Below, one piece after another: positions 26,301 to 38,961 of a DNA stretch of 64,000 nucleotides; the first letter of the stretch is position 1, and each line of letters begins with the position of its first letter. The DNA is from Oryzias latipes (lineage: Eukaryota; Chordata; Actinopteri; Beloniformes; Adrianichthyidae): contig NC_019863.2 in NCBI RefSeq assembly GCF_002234675.1, forward strand, positions 2,532,609 to 2,596,608, in the 5' to 3' direction. Position numbers and translations under genes: made by a program. Under the pieces are notes generated by a model. It was not told the origin of the DNA and did not search any database. It was given only the letters and a program-made list of their open reading frames with translations.

Positions 26301-29300
26301 CGCACCCACCCGTTTTCACGTGTTTAACTACTTTTATACATACACAAGCCGCGTCCGAGTACAAGCCGCATGTATTAGGCAACATTGTCGTCCTCACAAA
26401 ACACGTCCTGACTCCCAGAATAAGTGTGATTCATCAGCACACTGTGGGTGGAGTCAGTTTTGCCTCAGGCTCATGTATTTGAATACACCTACATCTGTCA
26501 AACAGCATGCAGCTCTATTCTGTTCACAAGTTCCTCAGTTATGTTTTTTTTATTTTATTATTTTTTTTTACTTATTGACAATCTAGGTATCATACATAAA
26601 ATGACAAACAGTAACCATATGATCAACATTACATCCCTCAGTTATGATGAGGAAATTTACATCCGCTATTCCCCATTTCCCATGAGTTTTAGGGGCTAAA
26701 GGCGGGGCCAATGCCCGGCTCGCCACACTGTTGTATGTGTTTAAGTATGAGCAAGTATCAGCCGTGCATGGAGGGGTGAACGGGAACAGCTCTCCCTCCG
26801 CTTGTGTTGCGGCAGCGTTATGGGAGTAACAGGGCTGGTTAAAAAAAACACACCAGTAAAATAAAGCGGCGGCGACTGAAAAGCGTGCGCCTCGGCACAA
26901 TACGCGCGCCTCAGCGCGGCGCGTGCGTCAGAAGTTTCCTTTCACAACAAACACTGTTGCTCCGCGGACGCCTCTGCGCTCTGCGCTCCCGCGCGCTTCT
27001 TGTCTCTCCTTCCTATCTTCTCCGACAGTTCTGGCCAGGGCGGCTCCAGGGAAGAACGCTTCGTCCCCATTGCGCCGGTGGACGGAGCAAATCGTGTCTG
27101 TGCAAAGCAATCGGACTTAATACTGAACGTTTTGTTGATGAGGGGCGGATGCGTTGTTACGTGTGGGAGCCATCAGACTGACATCGGCCCCGCAGCTCTA
27201 TGTGAACAAGCAGCAGAACATGTCTCCAGCTCACACGCGGCTGTGGGTCGGTGTGAGCTTTTCAATGCAAAATTCCGCTCAGTCCTTAGAAACCGTACAA
27301 ACGATCACGTCGATTTGTGTTTCCAGTCGTGTCCCGACAAAATAAAGGCTGATGTTATTCCCACATATTTACGTGCAGCCAGCCGAGTCACTATGACTCA
27401 GAGGTAAATTCACTCCATGCGCTGTTCTCTCCGTCACGCAGCTGACCAGCTTTTCCAAACCCGTTGGTGATGGTGGATTTTTTCACGCTGCTTTAACGAT
27501 TGCTTTTAACTTGAAAGCTTCATCATATTGTAGTGGCGATCACGTGCACGTTGGGTCTAATGGCACCAAAGGATTCTGGGATGCGGCCGGGCATGCGTGT
27601 TTTGTTTTGTTGAACCGTGACTGAAGTGTCTAAGACCTTAAGTCAAGTCCACGCTGTTTGGATGCTTAGAGTGTAACACTCAAAAAAACCATTTACAAGG
27701 TCTTCTGATGGTTACATTACCAAGGGGTTCCTCACCATGTAATGCAAGCCAACACACCCAGATACACACAAACAAAATAAACCAGCCACTACATCTGCTA
27801 GTCACAAAACGACGTTTTTATAATGACAGAAAACTGAAATTGTCTTTGACAATCCTTTGACCAAAAAAAACCCAGAAGAAACACAAAATACTCCCACAGG
27901 AAAACCCCTAATAAATAAACATCCTTTTTCCCGCAACAAACGAACCCGTTGAAACAAGAAGAAAGAAAAAAAAACAGAAAGAGAGATCCACAGTCAATAG
28001 TTCTCCGTCCGCTCCTGGTATGATGCAAAACAAAAAAATATTGAATAATCCGGTGGAAAAAAAAGTTCCTCCAAAACGGAAAAATGAAGTCTCAATCTTC
28101 ACATGGTACCATGACTAAAAAAAAAAGTACATCCCAAAAAATGAATATAGGGTCGATCTCACCGCTTCCCAGAGGGAATCCAGAACTGCTCCTTCGGGTG
28201 CGCTCCTCCCGTCCAGAACGCCGCTTCCGGGACCCGGTCCTCCCGCAAGCGCTCCGCCAAGATGAAGGTTATATTTAATTAATCTCCCGCTATTCTTCCA
28301 CTACTGTTGGATGAAAACGAAGGGATGACAAGCTGCGGCTGCAGACTTTCCGCGTCTGGCACCGCCACACCCCCCTCCTTCAGCGTCTGACGTCCCTCTT
28401 CAGCGTCTCCCGCTCCTCTTTTTTTTAAATCACCTCTGGTTTCCGCCTCTTATGAAGGTTCACCCAGTCAAAAGCCCCATAGTCAATGACGCCGATTTTC
28501 ATATTCATAGGCAGTGTACACAGGATTTTTTTTGTTATAATTCCCACATTTTCTTTTCATATGCATTTTCCCTTTCGTTTCTCCTTATATTTTACATTTT
28601 CATTCATCATACTTTTCATTACTTTTTTCAATGTGACGGTGTCACAAGAGGTGTGTTGAAAAATAAATGACTTGCGCTTGGTGTTAGATAGAGAATTCAA
28701 ACCATTCACTGAGTCTTTAAGTACGTGCACGGCGGCCGCCAATTAAAGCCATAAATTAGCCGCGTCACTGAATAAGCCGCAGGGCTGTAAGCGCCAGAAA
28801 TAAGTAGCGGCTTATAGTCCGGAAATTACGGTACTGTCTTTTTGGAAGAACTTTCCATCCCATAACAGACTCTGGTCGCCGTTCACAGCTGTAGACATGC
28901 CCCCTCCGCGCGTTCACACTGCTCTGTCCTCCTGCCCGCTCGCGCCACCTGACTGTGTTAAAGGCACCACGACAATCTTAGAACATGTCAGTTATTTTAC
29001 TAAACCACTGAGAGCCGCAGCACAGGCATGAAAGAGCCGCAGGTTGTCGACCCCTAGACTAAGCAGACATCAGCTTGTTTGATTTCTGGTGGGTAACATC
29101 AGTTTGTACTCTGCCCTCAGACATCGACACCCGCCGCAGGGCAGCGTGCGACTTGGTGCGGTGCCTGTGTAAGTTCTTTGAGGGGCCGGTCACGGCCATC
29201 TTCTCTGGCTATGTGAATTCAATGCTGGGAGAATACGCCAAGAGCCCAAAGGAGAACTGGAAGCATAAGGATGCTGCCATCTATCTGGTCACGTCTCTGG

Positions 29301-32300
29301 CATCCAAAGCCCAAACACAGAAGGTAGTCTGTCCACGTGAGGCTGATGTGTCTTCTGTAACGACATTACAACACTTTTTAAATGTTTTTGCTGACAGCAC
29401 GGAATAACTCAAGCCAATGAGATGGTGAACCTAATAGAATTCTTTGTGAACCACATTCTCCCAGATCTCAAGTCCTCCAATGGTAAGAGTGCTTTTCCAG
29501 ATTAGCTGGTAGCTTTTATTAATGGATGTCTAGAATTAAATCAAGGAGACATATTTTCTCCCCAGTTATTTATTCTAATAAACCGTTTTCTGTTCTTAAT
29601 TTTAAACCTTTAACATTGGGGGTGAAATGCTTTAACTCTTTGACCATTTATGCAATCAACGGGAGTCAGCTGTTTTACTGCGTAAACACGTCTCTTCTGT
29701 TCTGTAAAGTTTTGCATTTCAGCTCAAAGCTGCTTTTCTCCTCCGAATTACGTTAATTGCGTAAAGGTTACGGTAGCTGAAATAATGTAAATAGTGGAGC
29801 TAATGCCTGGGTATGAAAGGGTTAACTATAACTGCCCGTTTCTTTATCAGTCTTCTAAAAAATGATCAGTTTAGTGAGTTTGCTAAGGAGAAATAGAAAC
29901 TCTTTAGTCAGAACTTTGTTCTATAATTCTAGTATTTCTTTTCCGTTTTGCAGTTTTTGTATCGTGAAATCAACCTTTTGTGACTTTTCGTACTTTCCTA
30001 ATCTTCTAGTGAATGAGTTCCCAGTGCTGAAGGCAGACGCCATCAAATACGTCATGATCTTCAGAAGTCAGGTAAGAAGCTGTCGTTTTCTGATGGTCTG
30101 ATGTGAAGTGAGATGATCCCTCCTGACGGTTTCTGTCTCCGGTCAGCTTCCCAAAGAACATCTGCTGCAAGCCGTCCCTCTGCTGATAACGCACCTGCAG
30201 GCCGAGAGCACAGTGCAGCACACCTATGCTGCCCACGCTCTGGAGAGGCTGTTCACCATGAAAGGCCCCAGCAACCTCACTCTGTGAGTGTCACAGACAC
30301 AAGTCCATGCCTTTTGTTTTGAAACATACCAGTCTATGGAGCTGGTTAGCAATCCAGGTTTTGGTTGGAGTTTGGTACCGGTTTCTGAACGAGGCCTTTT
30401 TCCATCATAATTTTAAATAGTTATGTGCAACAGGATTAGAAAAGGTTTTGTCTTAGAAACTTACCGTATTTTCACAACCATATAGGATGATAGGGCGCAG
30501 TGTCAGTGACGGGTGCTTTTTCTGTATTTAACAAATACAAAAGGCGCACCGGGTTTTAAGGCGTGGACACGTTAAAACATACCGGTAAAACACGCACGCT
30601 AATGTGTGTTTTTTTTTAAAAGGCAGTGGGAGCAAAACTGAGTTTATTTTTGTATTTTCTCAGTCATCTGTCAGCATCCAAAAATCCATCAAAGTCCTCA
30701 TCTTCTGTATCTGGAATGAACAGCTGGGCTGAATTTCTATCAAACACGCCAGCTTCCCTTTCCTCGTCCTCAGATTCCACTCTTACTTGTTAAAGAAACG
30801 AGAACAAAAAGTAATCAACTCATCATATCGGTTAGCATTTGTGATCAAGAATTGCTGAATGTTTTTTGGTGCTGAATGTCACTTAAATCTAGCGTGCAGC
30901 CTTTACTAACTCACTGACATAAACAACATTCACATTGACCGGAGTATTGAATAAAAATTATTCTTCAGATACTTAAAAGAATTGAGGAATGTGGTCAGTT
31001 CTTAAAAAAAGAATCTAGCTCGATGCTCAGCCTGTTTTTACGTCTTTAATGTTTACGTGAAATAATGAATCAGAAGAAAGGTTACAATACACCTGCATCA
31101 GGTATGATGCAGCTTTGACTTCTGGATCTCTATAAATACATTTTTACATATTCATTTTCAGTGTTGAGATTCTGTCTGAGCAGAAGTCCCGCACTGATCT
31201 GTTGAGACAAATAACAGTTTATTTTCTGTTTGAGCTATAAATACTTTCCAGAGTGAGTCAAAGTTGGATTAGGGACTCTTCATCTTGTTTTGCTGTGGCT
31301 TTTTTTCTGTGTTGATTTACTGTGCATCACATGCTTTTATTTTGAAAAGTATTTGACATCCAGTAACTACTAATCCAGTGAATATCTTTTTATCTTAATC
31401 TGCTCAGTGCAGGTTTTTATTTCATGATAACTTTTGCTTTGGTGTGAGCTCTTTGAACTATTAAAATGGTTTTATTTTGTATTTTCAGTTTTTTTATGGA
31501 TGGATGGATATTTAAAACTAGTTTTGACCGTTTCCAGGATGCAGGCGTCTTGTGTGGTTAAGCTCCGCCTCAATACAATCTTTTCTGGGGAGCAAAGCTC
31601 CTGATGGACGCGTTCAACAGGCCGTTAAACCCCCCCTCATTGAAGATAAACCAGGGAAACATGGACCTTTATTGACGTTTTTGGCTCTCATTTGTCCTTC
31701 TGTGTTTTCAGAATCTCTTCTGCAGAGATGGCACCTTATATAGAGCAGCTGCTCACCAACCTGTTCAAGGCCCTGACCCTCCCAGGGTCTGCAGAGAACG
31801 AGTACATCATGAAAGGTAAACGTCTTCTGTGTGCACGCTGACTCTCTCAGACCCACAGTAGTCCATGCTCTCACGGCTGTCATTTCTTCTTCGTTGGTGA
31901 AGCTATAATGCGAAGCTTCTCGCTGCTCCAGGAGACTATAGTGCCCTATATTCCCACTCTGATTGGTCAGCTCACTCACAAGCTCCTCCTAGTTAGTAAG
32001 GTAAAGAAAGCATTGCTGGGTATTGGATCGATATGCAGCTCATGTGTTTTGAATGCATGAATCAAGTCTTTCATTGTTTCTCTTTTCAGAATCCCAGCAA
32101 GCCTCATTTTAATCACTACCTGTTTGAGTCTCTGTGCTTGTCTGTGAGGATCACCTGCAAAGCTAACCCGACGACAGTCAGCAGCTTTGAGGAAGCCCTC
32201 TTCCCCGTCTTCACGGAGATCCTTCAGAATGATGTTCAGGGTTCGATCCTCCTCCTGTCAAATGAGCTTCTCTTCGTCACGCGGTTGTGTCATTTTCTTC

Positions 32301-35300
32301 CCCCTTTTTTCTTTTGCAGAATTTCTTCCGTATGTGTTCCAGGTGATGTCTCTCCTTTTGGAGATCCACTCCAACTCCATCCCGTCTTCCTATATGGCCT
32401 TATTTCCCCACCTGCTGCAGCCGGTTCTGTGGGAGCGGACGGGAAACATCCCCCCTCTGGTGCGGCTGCTCCAAGCTTACCTGGAGAAGGGAGGAGCCAG
32501 CATCGCCGCTTCAGCTGCTGATAAAATAGTATGCCGTGTTTCTGTTGTTTCCTGCCATGAATTGGGCCTGCATGACGTGAGGAAAACTTGTGATATTAGT
32601 GATCCACATTGTGACTTGAGATGTAAGAACAAGTGGCAAAACAAAAACAATGTGCATCATTTCTATTTCACTTTTGATCCATGTCTACATAGGTGGCGGG
32701 CTTCAAACATAAAAGGGCTCCATCTGATTGGTCAAATGGGTTGTATTTGATTCGTCAAATTCTTCAAGCACGAGATATTACGTTTGCAAACATTTAGGTT
32801 GACCATTTATCGCAGTTTTTGACGATTTATAGTGCAGGCCTACCTGGAATATGTCTGTTTGTACTTTTTATCGACAATTCTTTAACATCTGCATGAACTG
32901 GAAAAACGGACCTGTTGGTCGCTGATGTGAAACGTTTTCCCGCTTCTCTCGTGTTTCCCTTCAAGCCCGGTTTGCTCGGAGTTTTCCAGAAACTGATTGC
33001 TTCCAAAGCCAACGACCACCAGGGCTTTTACCTTCTCAACAGCATCATAGAGAACATGCCTCCGTAGGTCTAATACAATTCACGTTCTCCAATTTGAAAT
33101 CTGAGGAGTTGTTGACTTTTTGGAGTATTTTTCTCAGGGAATCTATCGGTCAGTACAGGAAACAGATCTACATTTTGCTTTTCCAGAGGCTACAAAGCTC
33201 TAAAACCACCAAGTTCATCAAAAGTCAGTAACATCTCTCTTTTTCCTTCTATTTTGTTGTTTCTGGTCTTTTTTGTTTTTTTTTTGCAACCATATTTGAC
33301 TGTTTTTATGTTCTTAAAGGTTTCCTGGTGTTTATCAACCTGTACTGTGTCAAATATGGAGCAATCGCACTTCAGGAGATCTTTGACAGCATCCAGCCAA
33401 AGTAAAGCCTTTTCCTAATTTTCTCATCATTTCCGTTTATTAAAGTAGTTTTCTCGCTAATGTCTTTCACAAATGTGGAAAATGAAACCCTAAAGGACTA
33501 TTTAAACTTTTACTGCCACATTTCTTTTCACATTCAAAGTCCCAAAAATCAAAATGAGTAGAAGTTCCTGGATTTATTGTTAAAAGTAAAGAGTTTAATC
33601 CTCTGTAAATGTTAAAATGTTCTTTGCTGAAGAAGCTGAACCCTCCCACATGTTTGTCGGTGTGCTCTTTCTTCACCGTCTGGTTTAAGGATCAAACGGG
33701 ATGAAAAGCATTTTTAATTTTATTGAGACATTTCTAACCCTGTAAAGCCCACTACATCCAATTATTAACTTTTATTTTTATTTTTTTCTTCCAAGCACGG
33801 GGGTTGCGCCCCCTTTAAATTAGCGCCCCCTTTTAAATTTGCGCCCCGGCAATTGCCTGTATTGCCCGTGCCAGAAACTGCTACTGAATATAGATGCTAT
33901 TAATATTGGTATTAAAGTTGATCCACACATTAAAAAAAAATTAACAAATTTTGCTTTATTTCAAAACAGCAAGTAGTAACTAAAAAAAAAACATGTTTTA
34001 TTCCCCATAATTGAGAATTAGAGCCACCATAAAAGAAGACGAATTAACAAACTCACGAGGACTAAAGTCATATAATTGGGACAAAAAATGTATGCTTTCA
34101 AAAGTCATCATTTTACACAAAAATAAAAATGTTACATTTTGCTTTTTTAACAAAGACTATCAAACGTTACCTGCGTAATTTAATTTGCAGACACTTTAGA
34201 GAAATTGGATGGACATCAATCTGCTTAAGAATCCTGCAGAATCTGCTTTATTTTTTTGTCAATTTACAACTTTAATTTCATGAAATTACAACTATGTCTT
34301 GGAAAAAGCACAACTTTTAAAATTAGAAATGCCCATATCAGATAGGATGTGGATGTTTAGAGCTTTGGGCATCTGCTAATATCAAGGTTATCTGTGTGTT
34401 TGGATGAACATTTTGACAAAAACATACACTTTTCCACACGTCTGCATGGATGAGTTGACAAAAGGTGACGACAAACCCATTTGAAGTTCTCTTGTATGGC
34501 AGAATGTTCGGCATGGTGTTGGAGAAAATCATTATTCCGGAGGTTCAGAAGGTTTCTGGAACCATTGAGAAGAAGATCTGTGCTGTGGGCATCACCAAGA
34601 TCCTGACCGAGTGTCCGGCAATGATGGACACGGAATACACCAAACTCTGGTGAGACATCGGTTCAAATGCAGCCGTTTTTATCCAATTTCTACAGCAGTG
34701 TTTTTCAACCTTCTTTGAGGCAAGGTACACTTTTTCCTTGACAAAAATCCAGCAGCCAAAAAAAGAAAAAGAAACTTTGTAGTTTGTCTTGATGTAAAGT
34801 CCCTCCAGTTTCTCGCGTAAACATTTGAGGCCGTTTTCCCTAAAAGTTGTGATAGTTTTCAGTAATATTTATTCATCTTCTAAACCCATTTTGTCCCTTT
34901 CGGGGTCACGGGGCTGCTGGAGCCTATCCCGGCCACCAATGGGCGAAGGCGGGGGGAAATCCAGGACAGGACGCCAGTCTGTCTCAGGGCTGCAAATCAC
35001 ACAATCAATCATTTCAACTAAATTAGTGTCAAGTTTGCCCAGGTTTTTTCCCCCTCCAGTTTATTAAAATGCTTTTTTACTTCTTATAATCTTATAATAC
35101 TTATAATCCCAGCATGCTTGATAATTTTTAGACAAAAAAGACCAACTGTGTGATGTCCCGCGGCACACATGAGCATCTCTCACGGAACACGCGTGTGCCG
35201 CGGCACGCGGGTTGAAAGACACTGCACTAAAGGATTACATGAAATCTTTTTTTTTTTTTTTAAATCTATGGCAAACCTTTGTGAGATTTGAGGGTTTCTG

Positions 35301-38300
35301 AATCCATCCTGCCTTTCAGCCTGATGTTTGACGGTTGGTGGATAATTAACTGCATGTCTTTAAACAGAATAGGAAATACAGCTGAAATCTATGGGAATGT
35401 TGACGTTAGAGACTGCAGCTTAGCTAATGGACACTAGGCTGTCATTTCTGACATGCTGTCTGCTAACGCATCCATTAAGGACAGAGGGGGGAAATCCTCC
35501 TCATCTCACCTAATTAAGCTTTATTAAACTCCAGCATTGAACTCACAACATTTGGCTTACAGGAAGGCTCTCCGTATCAATCAGAAGTATTCTAACTTCA
35601 ATAAGATGCTCCCCATCAGCTTTTCTAATCCATTTGAATGTATTTTTTTACCTTCCGTTGGCAGAAGCCAGACACTCCTCTGTCTGGGGCAAAAGTTACT
35701 CAAGTTGGTGGCAAAGTCTGATTTATTTTATTTTTTTTAACTTTAGATTTGTTTAGCATCTCACAGGTCTGAGAAAGAATGATGCAACTTATTCCCCACA
35801 AAGTGAAACTCAAAGAAAGACATCCGCTCCTGCAAATGAATCAAACAGTTTTTTCTGGTGGTTGATATTGATCTGACCAGTCCGTTGCATCACACCTCTG
35901 CTTTAGCCAAAAGTATTGTGTTGCTGCATTTCAAATGTCTGATTTAAATTAAAACTAAATGGCAGACGGTGAATACTTATCTGGCCCAAAGCGCCTGACG
36001 GTAACCGTCCCGTTCACATTCACACACTGATGGAGGCTCCTCTGCTGAACACTGGCACCAACCTATAACCACCAGGACCCATGTGGGGCTCGGTGTCCTG
36101 CCCAATGACACTTCAACACATGGGTGGGCGAGGCGGGAACCGAACCCGCGATCCTCCGACTAGAGTTCGGCAGCTCTACGTGTAGAGAGTGAAGGAGAGG
36201 GAGAAATCCTGAAGTTTTTCTAGTTGTTGTAGTTTTCCTCTGTGCTCTTTCACCAGGACCCCGCTGCTTCAGGCTCTCATCGGTCTGTTCGAGTTACCAG
36301 AAGACGACAGCATTCCTGACGACGAGCACTTCATCGACATCGAAGACACACCGGGATACCAAACAGCCTTTTCACAGCTGGCCTTTGCTGGAAAAAAGGA
36401 GCATGATCCCATTGGGGATGCAGTGGGCAATCCAAAAATCCTTTTGGCCCAATCACTCCACAAGCTCTCTACGGCCTGTCCTGGACGGGTAAGGTCATCC
36501 TGAACAGGTTCTTCTTTAATCCCGTTTGGAGGTGGGTGGGGGGCAGGTTCAGTGGTGCTCAAGAAAACACAACGCCATTTGTTTGTAGGAGTAGAGCTCT
36601 GAACAATGTTGTTTCTTCGGTTTTTACATTAGTCTCAGTAGATTGTGGATGCATTTAGTTTCCCCCTTTTGTTGCATTGTTGGTTTGTTCCGCTAAAGCT
36701 TGCTGGTTTATTTTGAAAGTCGTGTCATAGGAGGCAAGTCCTGATTTTTTTTTTTTTTTTTTTCACATTCCAAGTCATTTGTTTTAAAGTATCTGCCAAT
36801 AGACTACCTCACTGATACTTTTGTAACGCACTAAAAAATGAAATAAATGCAAAATAAACACATCAAGGTTTTCACCTATTTTTTTATTTTATTCACTTTA
36901 CTTGATCATTCTTCATCGCTTAAACAGGGCAGTTCAGTGAAGAAGAATGAACAATACCGTACAAATAGTGCAACTATCAACTAGAAAAAAAATAGTTAAT
37001 TATTAAGTAGTGAAAAAGGGGATTGCAGTTTTAGTATCTTCAGAGCTATTGACCGTTTTTGATTACCGGTAATTATGACCCCTATGAAAAGTTCTTCAAA
37101 AATAAAAATTAGTTTCTTCCAAAATCGTAGTATTTTCCCTCTGATCAATTTAACCATCTCCGTTTTGGTTGTTTTTAAGACATTGTTGCTTTTATTATTT
37201 TTCTTCTCATTTTTTTCCCAGAGCTTGCTCTTTGTAGACGGTCCCTTGGCAGCCTTTTCACTGTCTGCAGCACAGAGATCTATTCTCATAAAAAAGAAAC
37301 GGAAACCTGATCTCTTTTCTGTCGAACTGCCTTTGTAGGTCATTGTTTGGGTTGAGTTCTGTTTAAAACATTTAAGAGTTTTTGAGCCTCAAAATCAGAA
37401 AGTGCAAATATCTTGCCAACTTAATCGAACCGTCTTTGTGTTCCTGCTGCTCAAACTGTCGTATTCTGCTGCGCTGTACACCGATAAAATGTTGAGATCC
37501 GTTCATGAAATGCAGACTACAGTATTTCTCTGTAATGGTAAGCTTGACATTCGATTCTGATGGAGTCTGAAATGACGTGATTGGGCCCAATTTCTGATTA
37601 TGTGATCGGATAGTATTCTGTTCAGATTTTTAAGGCAAGTTAATGATTTTTTTCTTTTTTTTTTTTGTACATCCATCATTTTTTTGCCTCGAAGACCGTT
37701 CCAAACGTTATTGATGTGATCCTGACCAATACTTATGGAGCCCCCCAGGTACAAGCTCTGTTACCGTGTGCGCTCCAGAGGAGGTCCGCAGTCCGTCTCA
37801 GAACTGTGTCTCCCGGGAGATTTGTATCTCCAGGCAGAGGCAGCTGTTGAGGGAACAGTCCTGAGAAACCGTGCAAACAATCGTGTGAATTCGTGTTTCC
37901 AGTCGGGTCCAGGCAAAATAAAGCCTGATGCTATTCCAGTTTAAGTTCATCCACAGCTGAATGTTTTTAGCACTTATTAGCTTAATCCTAACCCTCTTTT
38001 GGGTCAGTTCTGCCAATAATAAAGAACTGGCCGCATGGATTAAAAAAATAGATAAGCCAACAAGCACTTAATGATAATCCTAACAATAATAATAAGAAGT
38101 TAGAAGTTCTTCTCGCTGTATGCCACAGCTTTGTTTACAACGGAACTCACCATTTCTTCTTCTACGGTCGTACCGTTATTTGTCCGGTCCAGTCACTATT
38201 ATATATGTCATCTGACCAACTCGCAGCCAATCAAATAGTGTGACATCATCATTAGTCGCAGGCCCCCCGAACCCTTATTGCAGGCAGAACACCGTCATGT

Positions 38301-38528
38301 GTGAATCCAAACTCCCAACGGTTTTTACAATAAGTCTGGATAATGTCTAGTATTACGATAAAGTGTGTGTCCAGTTTCTCTCATGTTACTCTGCAGAGAA
38401 GACATTAAATCTGGATTTTCTCTTTGTCTGTGGTGCAGGTTCCCTCCATGCTCAGCACCAGTCTAAACGCAGAGGCCCTCCAGTTCCTGCAGGGCTATTT
38501 GCAGGCAGCCACGGTCCAGCTGGTCTGA
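20329..38528 (+). CDS. cse1l: cse1l: exportin-2 (CAS), complete, 24 coding exons
   Basis: Exportin-2 is a HEAT-repeat importin-beta family receptor that, with RanGTP, returns importin-alpha from nucleus to cytoplasm. Coding exons: 20329-20413, 20549-20691, 20954-21055, 21129-21274, 21353-21443, 21532-21639, 24614-24706, 24798-24965, 25049-25178, 25261-25326, 29121-29323, 29398-29482, 30010-30071, 30147-30283, 31712-31815, 31903-32000, 32090-32240, 32320-32528, 32966-33063, 33138-33223, 33320-33401, 34503-34649, 36257-36488, 38439-38528. The sum is 2916 nt, 971 residues plus TGA, the same length as the human protein, with near-continuous similarity (start [31 protein letters not shown]). Domains: importin-beta N-terminal near 29-100, Cse1 central repeats near 155-525, CAS C-terminal repeats to about 960. 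ATG at 20329 matches the family start. Introns at 21640-24613, 25327-29120 and 33402-36256 are swollen by nested transposons. Confidence 0.97.
22800..22817 (+). repeat. Poly(G) tract, 18 nt
   Basis: Uninterrupted G run inside the hAT-like element of cse1l intron 6. Confidence 0.8.
23050..23300 (+). repeat. Second tRNA-derived SINE family (medaka-type)
   Basis: Starts GGGAGCCGGTTTAGCTCGTG with a clear B box, GGTTCGAATCC, at about 23103. The body landmarks are GTCAGGAAGGGCATCCGGCG and GTGGCAACCCCTGATGGG, ending in a GAAAGAGAGAAAG tail. It is unrelated to the SINE at 2574. Confidence 0.7.
23473..23640 (+). mobile_element. pogo/Tigger-like transposon end
   Basis: Begins ACCGTATTTTCACGACCAAT and continues with AAAGACGCACCGGGTGTTAAG, matching the left end of the copy at 30463. 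No matching right end is visible. Confidence 0.5.
25413..29056. mobile_element. hAT-like element, 3.6 kb, in cse1l intron 10
   Basis: Ends CAGGGGTCGGCAACC and, inverted, GGTTGTCGACCCCTA. It is flanked by an 8-bp duplication, GACTAAGT at 25405-25412 and GACTAAGC at 29057-29064. The termini carry the AGAGCCGC/GAGCCGCAA texture of this non-autonomous family. No transposase is evident. A 2.6 kb pogo-like element is nested inside (26262-28831). The intron would be about 150 bp without the insertion. Confidence 0.8.
26262..28831. mobile_element. Tigger/pogo-like non-autonomous element nested in the hAT element
   Basis: Terminal inverted repeats CCGTAAATTCCGGACTATAA and TTATAGTCCGGAAATTACGG, with TA on both outer sides (26260-26261, 28832-28833). 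The subterminal 'AAGCCGC' units point inward. The interior is mosaic; 27285-27365 is also found near 37860-37945. Confidence 0.8.
30463..30790 (+). mobile_element. pogo/Tigger-like fragment (cse1l intron 14)
   Basis: Left terminus ACCGTATTTTCACAACCATA, then GGCGCACCGGGTTTTAAGGC. 30641-30790 is nearly the same as 1-160 of this window. The right end is missing. Confidence 0.65.
34696..35224. mobile_element. hAT-like MITE, CAGTGTTTTTCAACC family, copy 1
   Basis: The ends are CAGTGTTTTTCAACC and GGTTGAAAGACACTG, with GGCACAC-type subterminal motifs. The flanking 8-mers do not match well, so it is an older copy than the one at 47675-48526. A reversed SINE fragment lies inside. In cse1l intron 22. 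Confidence 0.7.
34868..35012 (-). repeat. tRNA-derived SINE fragment, reversed
   Basis: Reads, on the minus strand, the 3' half of the family at 2574 (CGGGATAGGCTCCAGCAGCC through the ATGAAT-type tail). It lies within the hAT-like MITE. Confidence 0.65.
35990..36185 (+). repeat. Dispersed fish repeat with tRNA-like segment
   Basis: Contains TTCACACACTGATGGAGGC, CCCAATGACACTTCAACACA and AACCGAACCCGCGATCC, the layout of a widespread teleost repeat whose end resembles the 3' part of a tRNA. It ends about 70 bp before cse1l coding exon 23. The boundaries are approximate. Confidence 0.5.
36489..38438 (+). other. Last intron of cse1l
   Basis: 1.95 kb with no exon seen. It holds AT-rich DNA with an 18-nt T run (about 36747-36764), a segment at 37860-37945 shared with 27285-27365, and at 38150-38290 a piece like the right end of the 43650-44890 element (GCCAATCAAATAGTGTGACA). 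Confidence 0.5.
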
Positions 38529-38955
38529 AGATCTTAACAGCCGGAAGGACACCTGAGCTCCCAGGACACTTCAGAAAAATGGATGATCGCAGATAAATTC
38601 CTTTTTTTTGGTCTGAACTGAAGGCGTGTACACTGAGGGGACGTTTTAAGGCTTTTTAAGACCAAAATGGGTCAACGGTAACATCTTTTCACTCTGCTCC
38701 CTCTTCTGCTGCTTGCAAAGATTTAGCTAATGTTAGGTGGGCAGGTAGGAGCAGACATGTCATTTTATTTCAGGAGCAGCAGGGAAACAGCAGTGTAGTG
38801 CTGCACCGAACACCTAAATCAGGAGGAATAACTTCTCTAATGTGTTTGTTTCTTTTTATGATTTTTGAAAAATACTTGGAAGCTTAAAAAAGATGTTTTC
38901 TGTTGCATGTTTTCCTGGGATTTGTTGATGTTTCCCTGCACTGTTTGTTATTGTG

Positions 38956-38961
38956 AATAAA
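38956..38961 (+). terminator. cse1l: cse1l polyadenylation signal AATAAA
   Basis: AATAAA about 430 nt after the cse1l stop, followed by a T/G-rich stretch (TTTTTGTGTTGTG) resembling a downstream element. The next gene is convergent and its own signal lies about 510 nt further on. Confidence 0.75.

Noticed and set aside
26038..27407. Several + strand open frames of 66-182 residues in cse1l intron 10
   Set aside because: They run through transposon termini and low-complexity DNA, with no recognisable domain.
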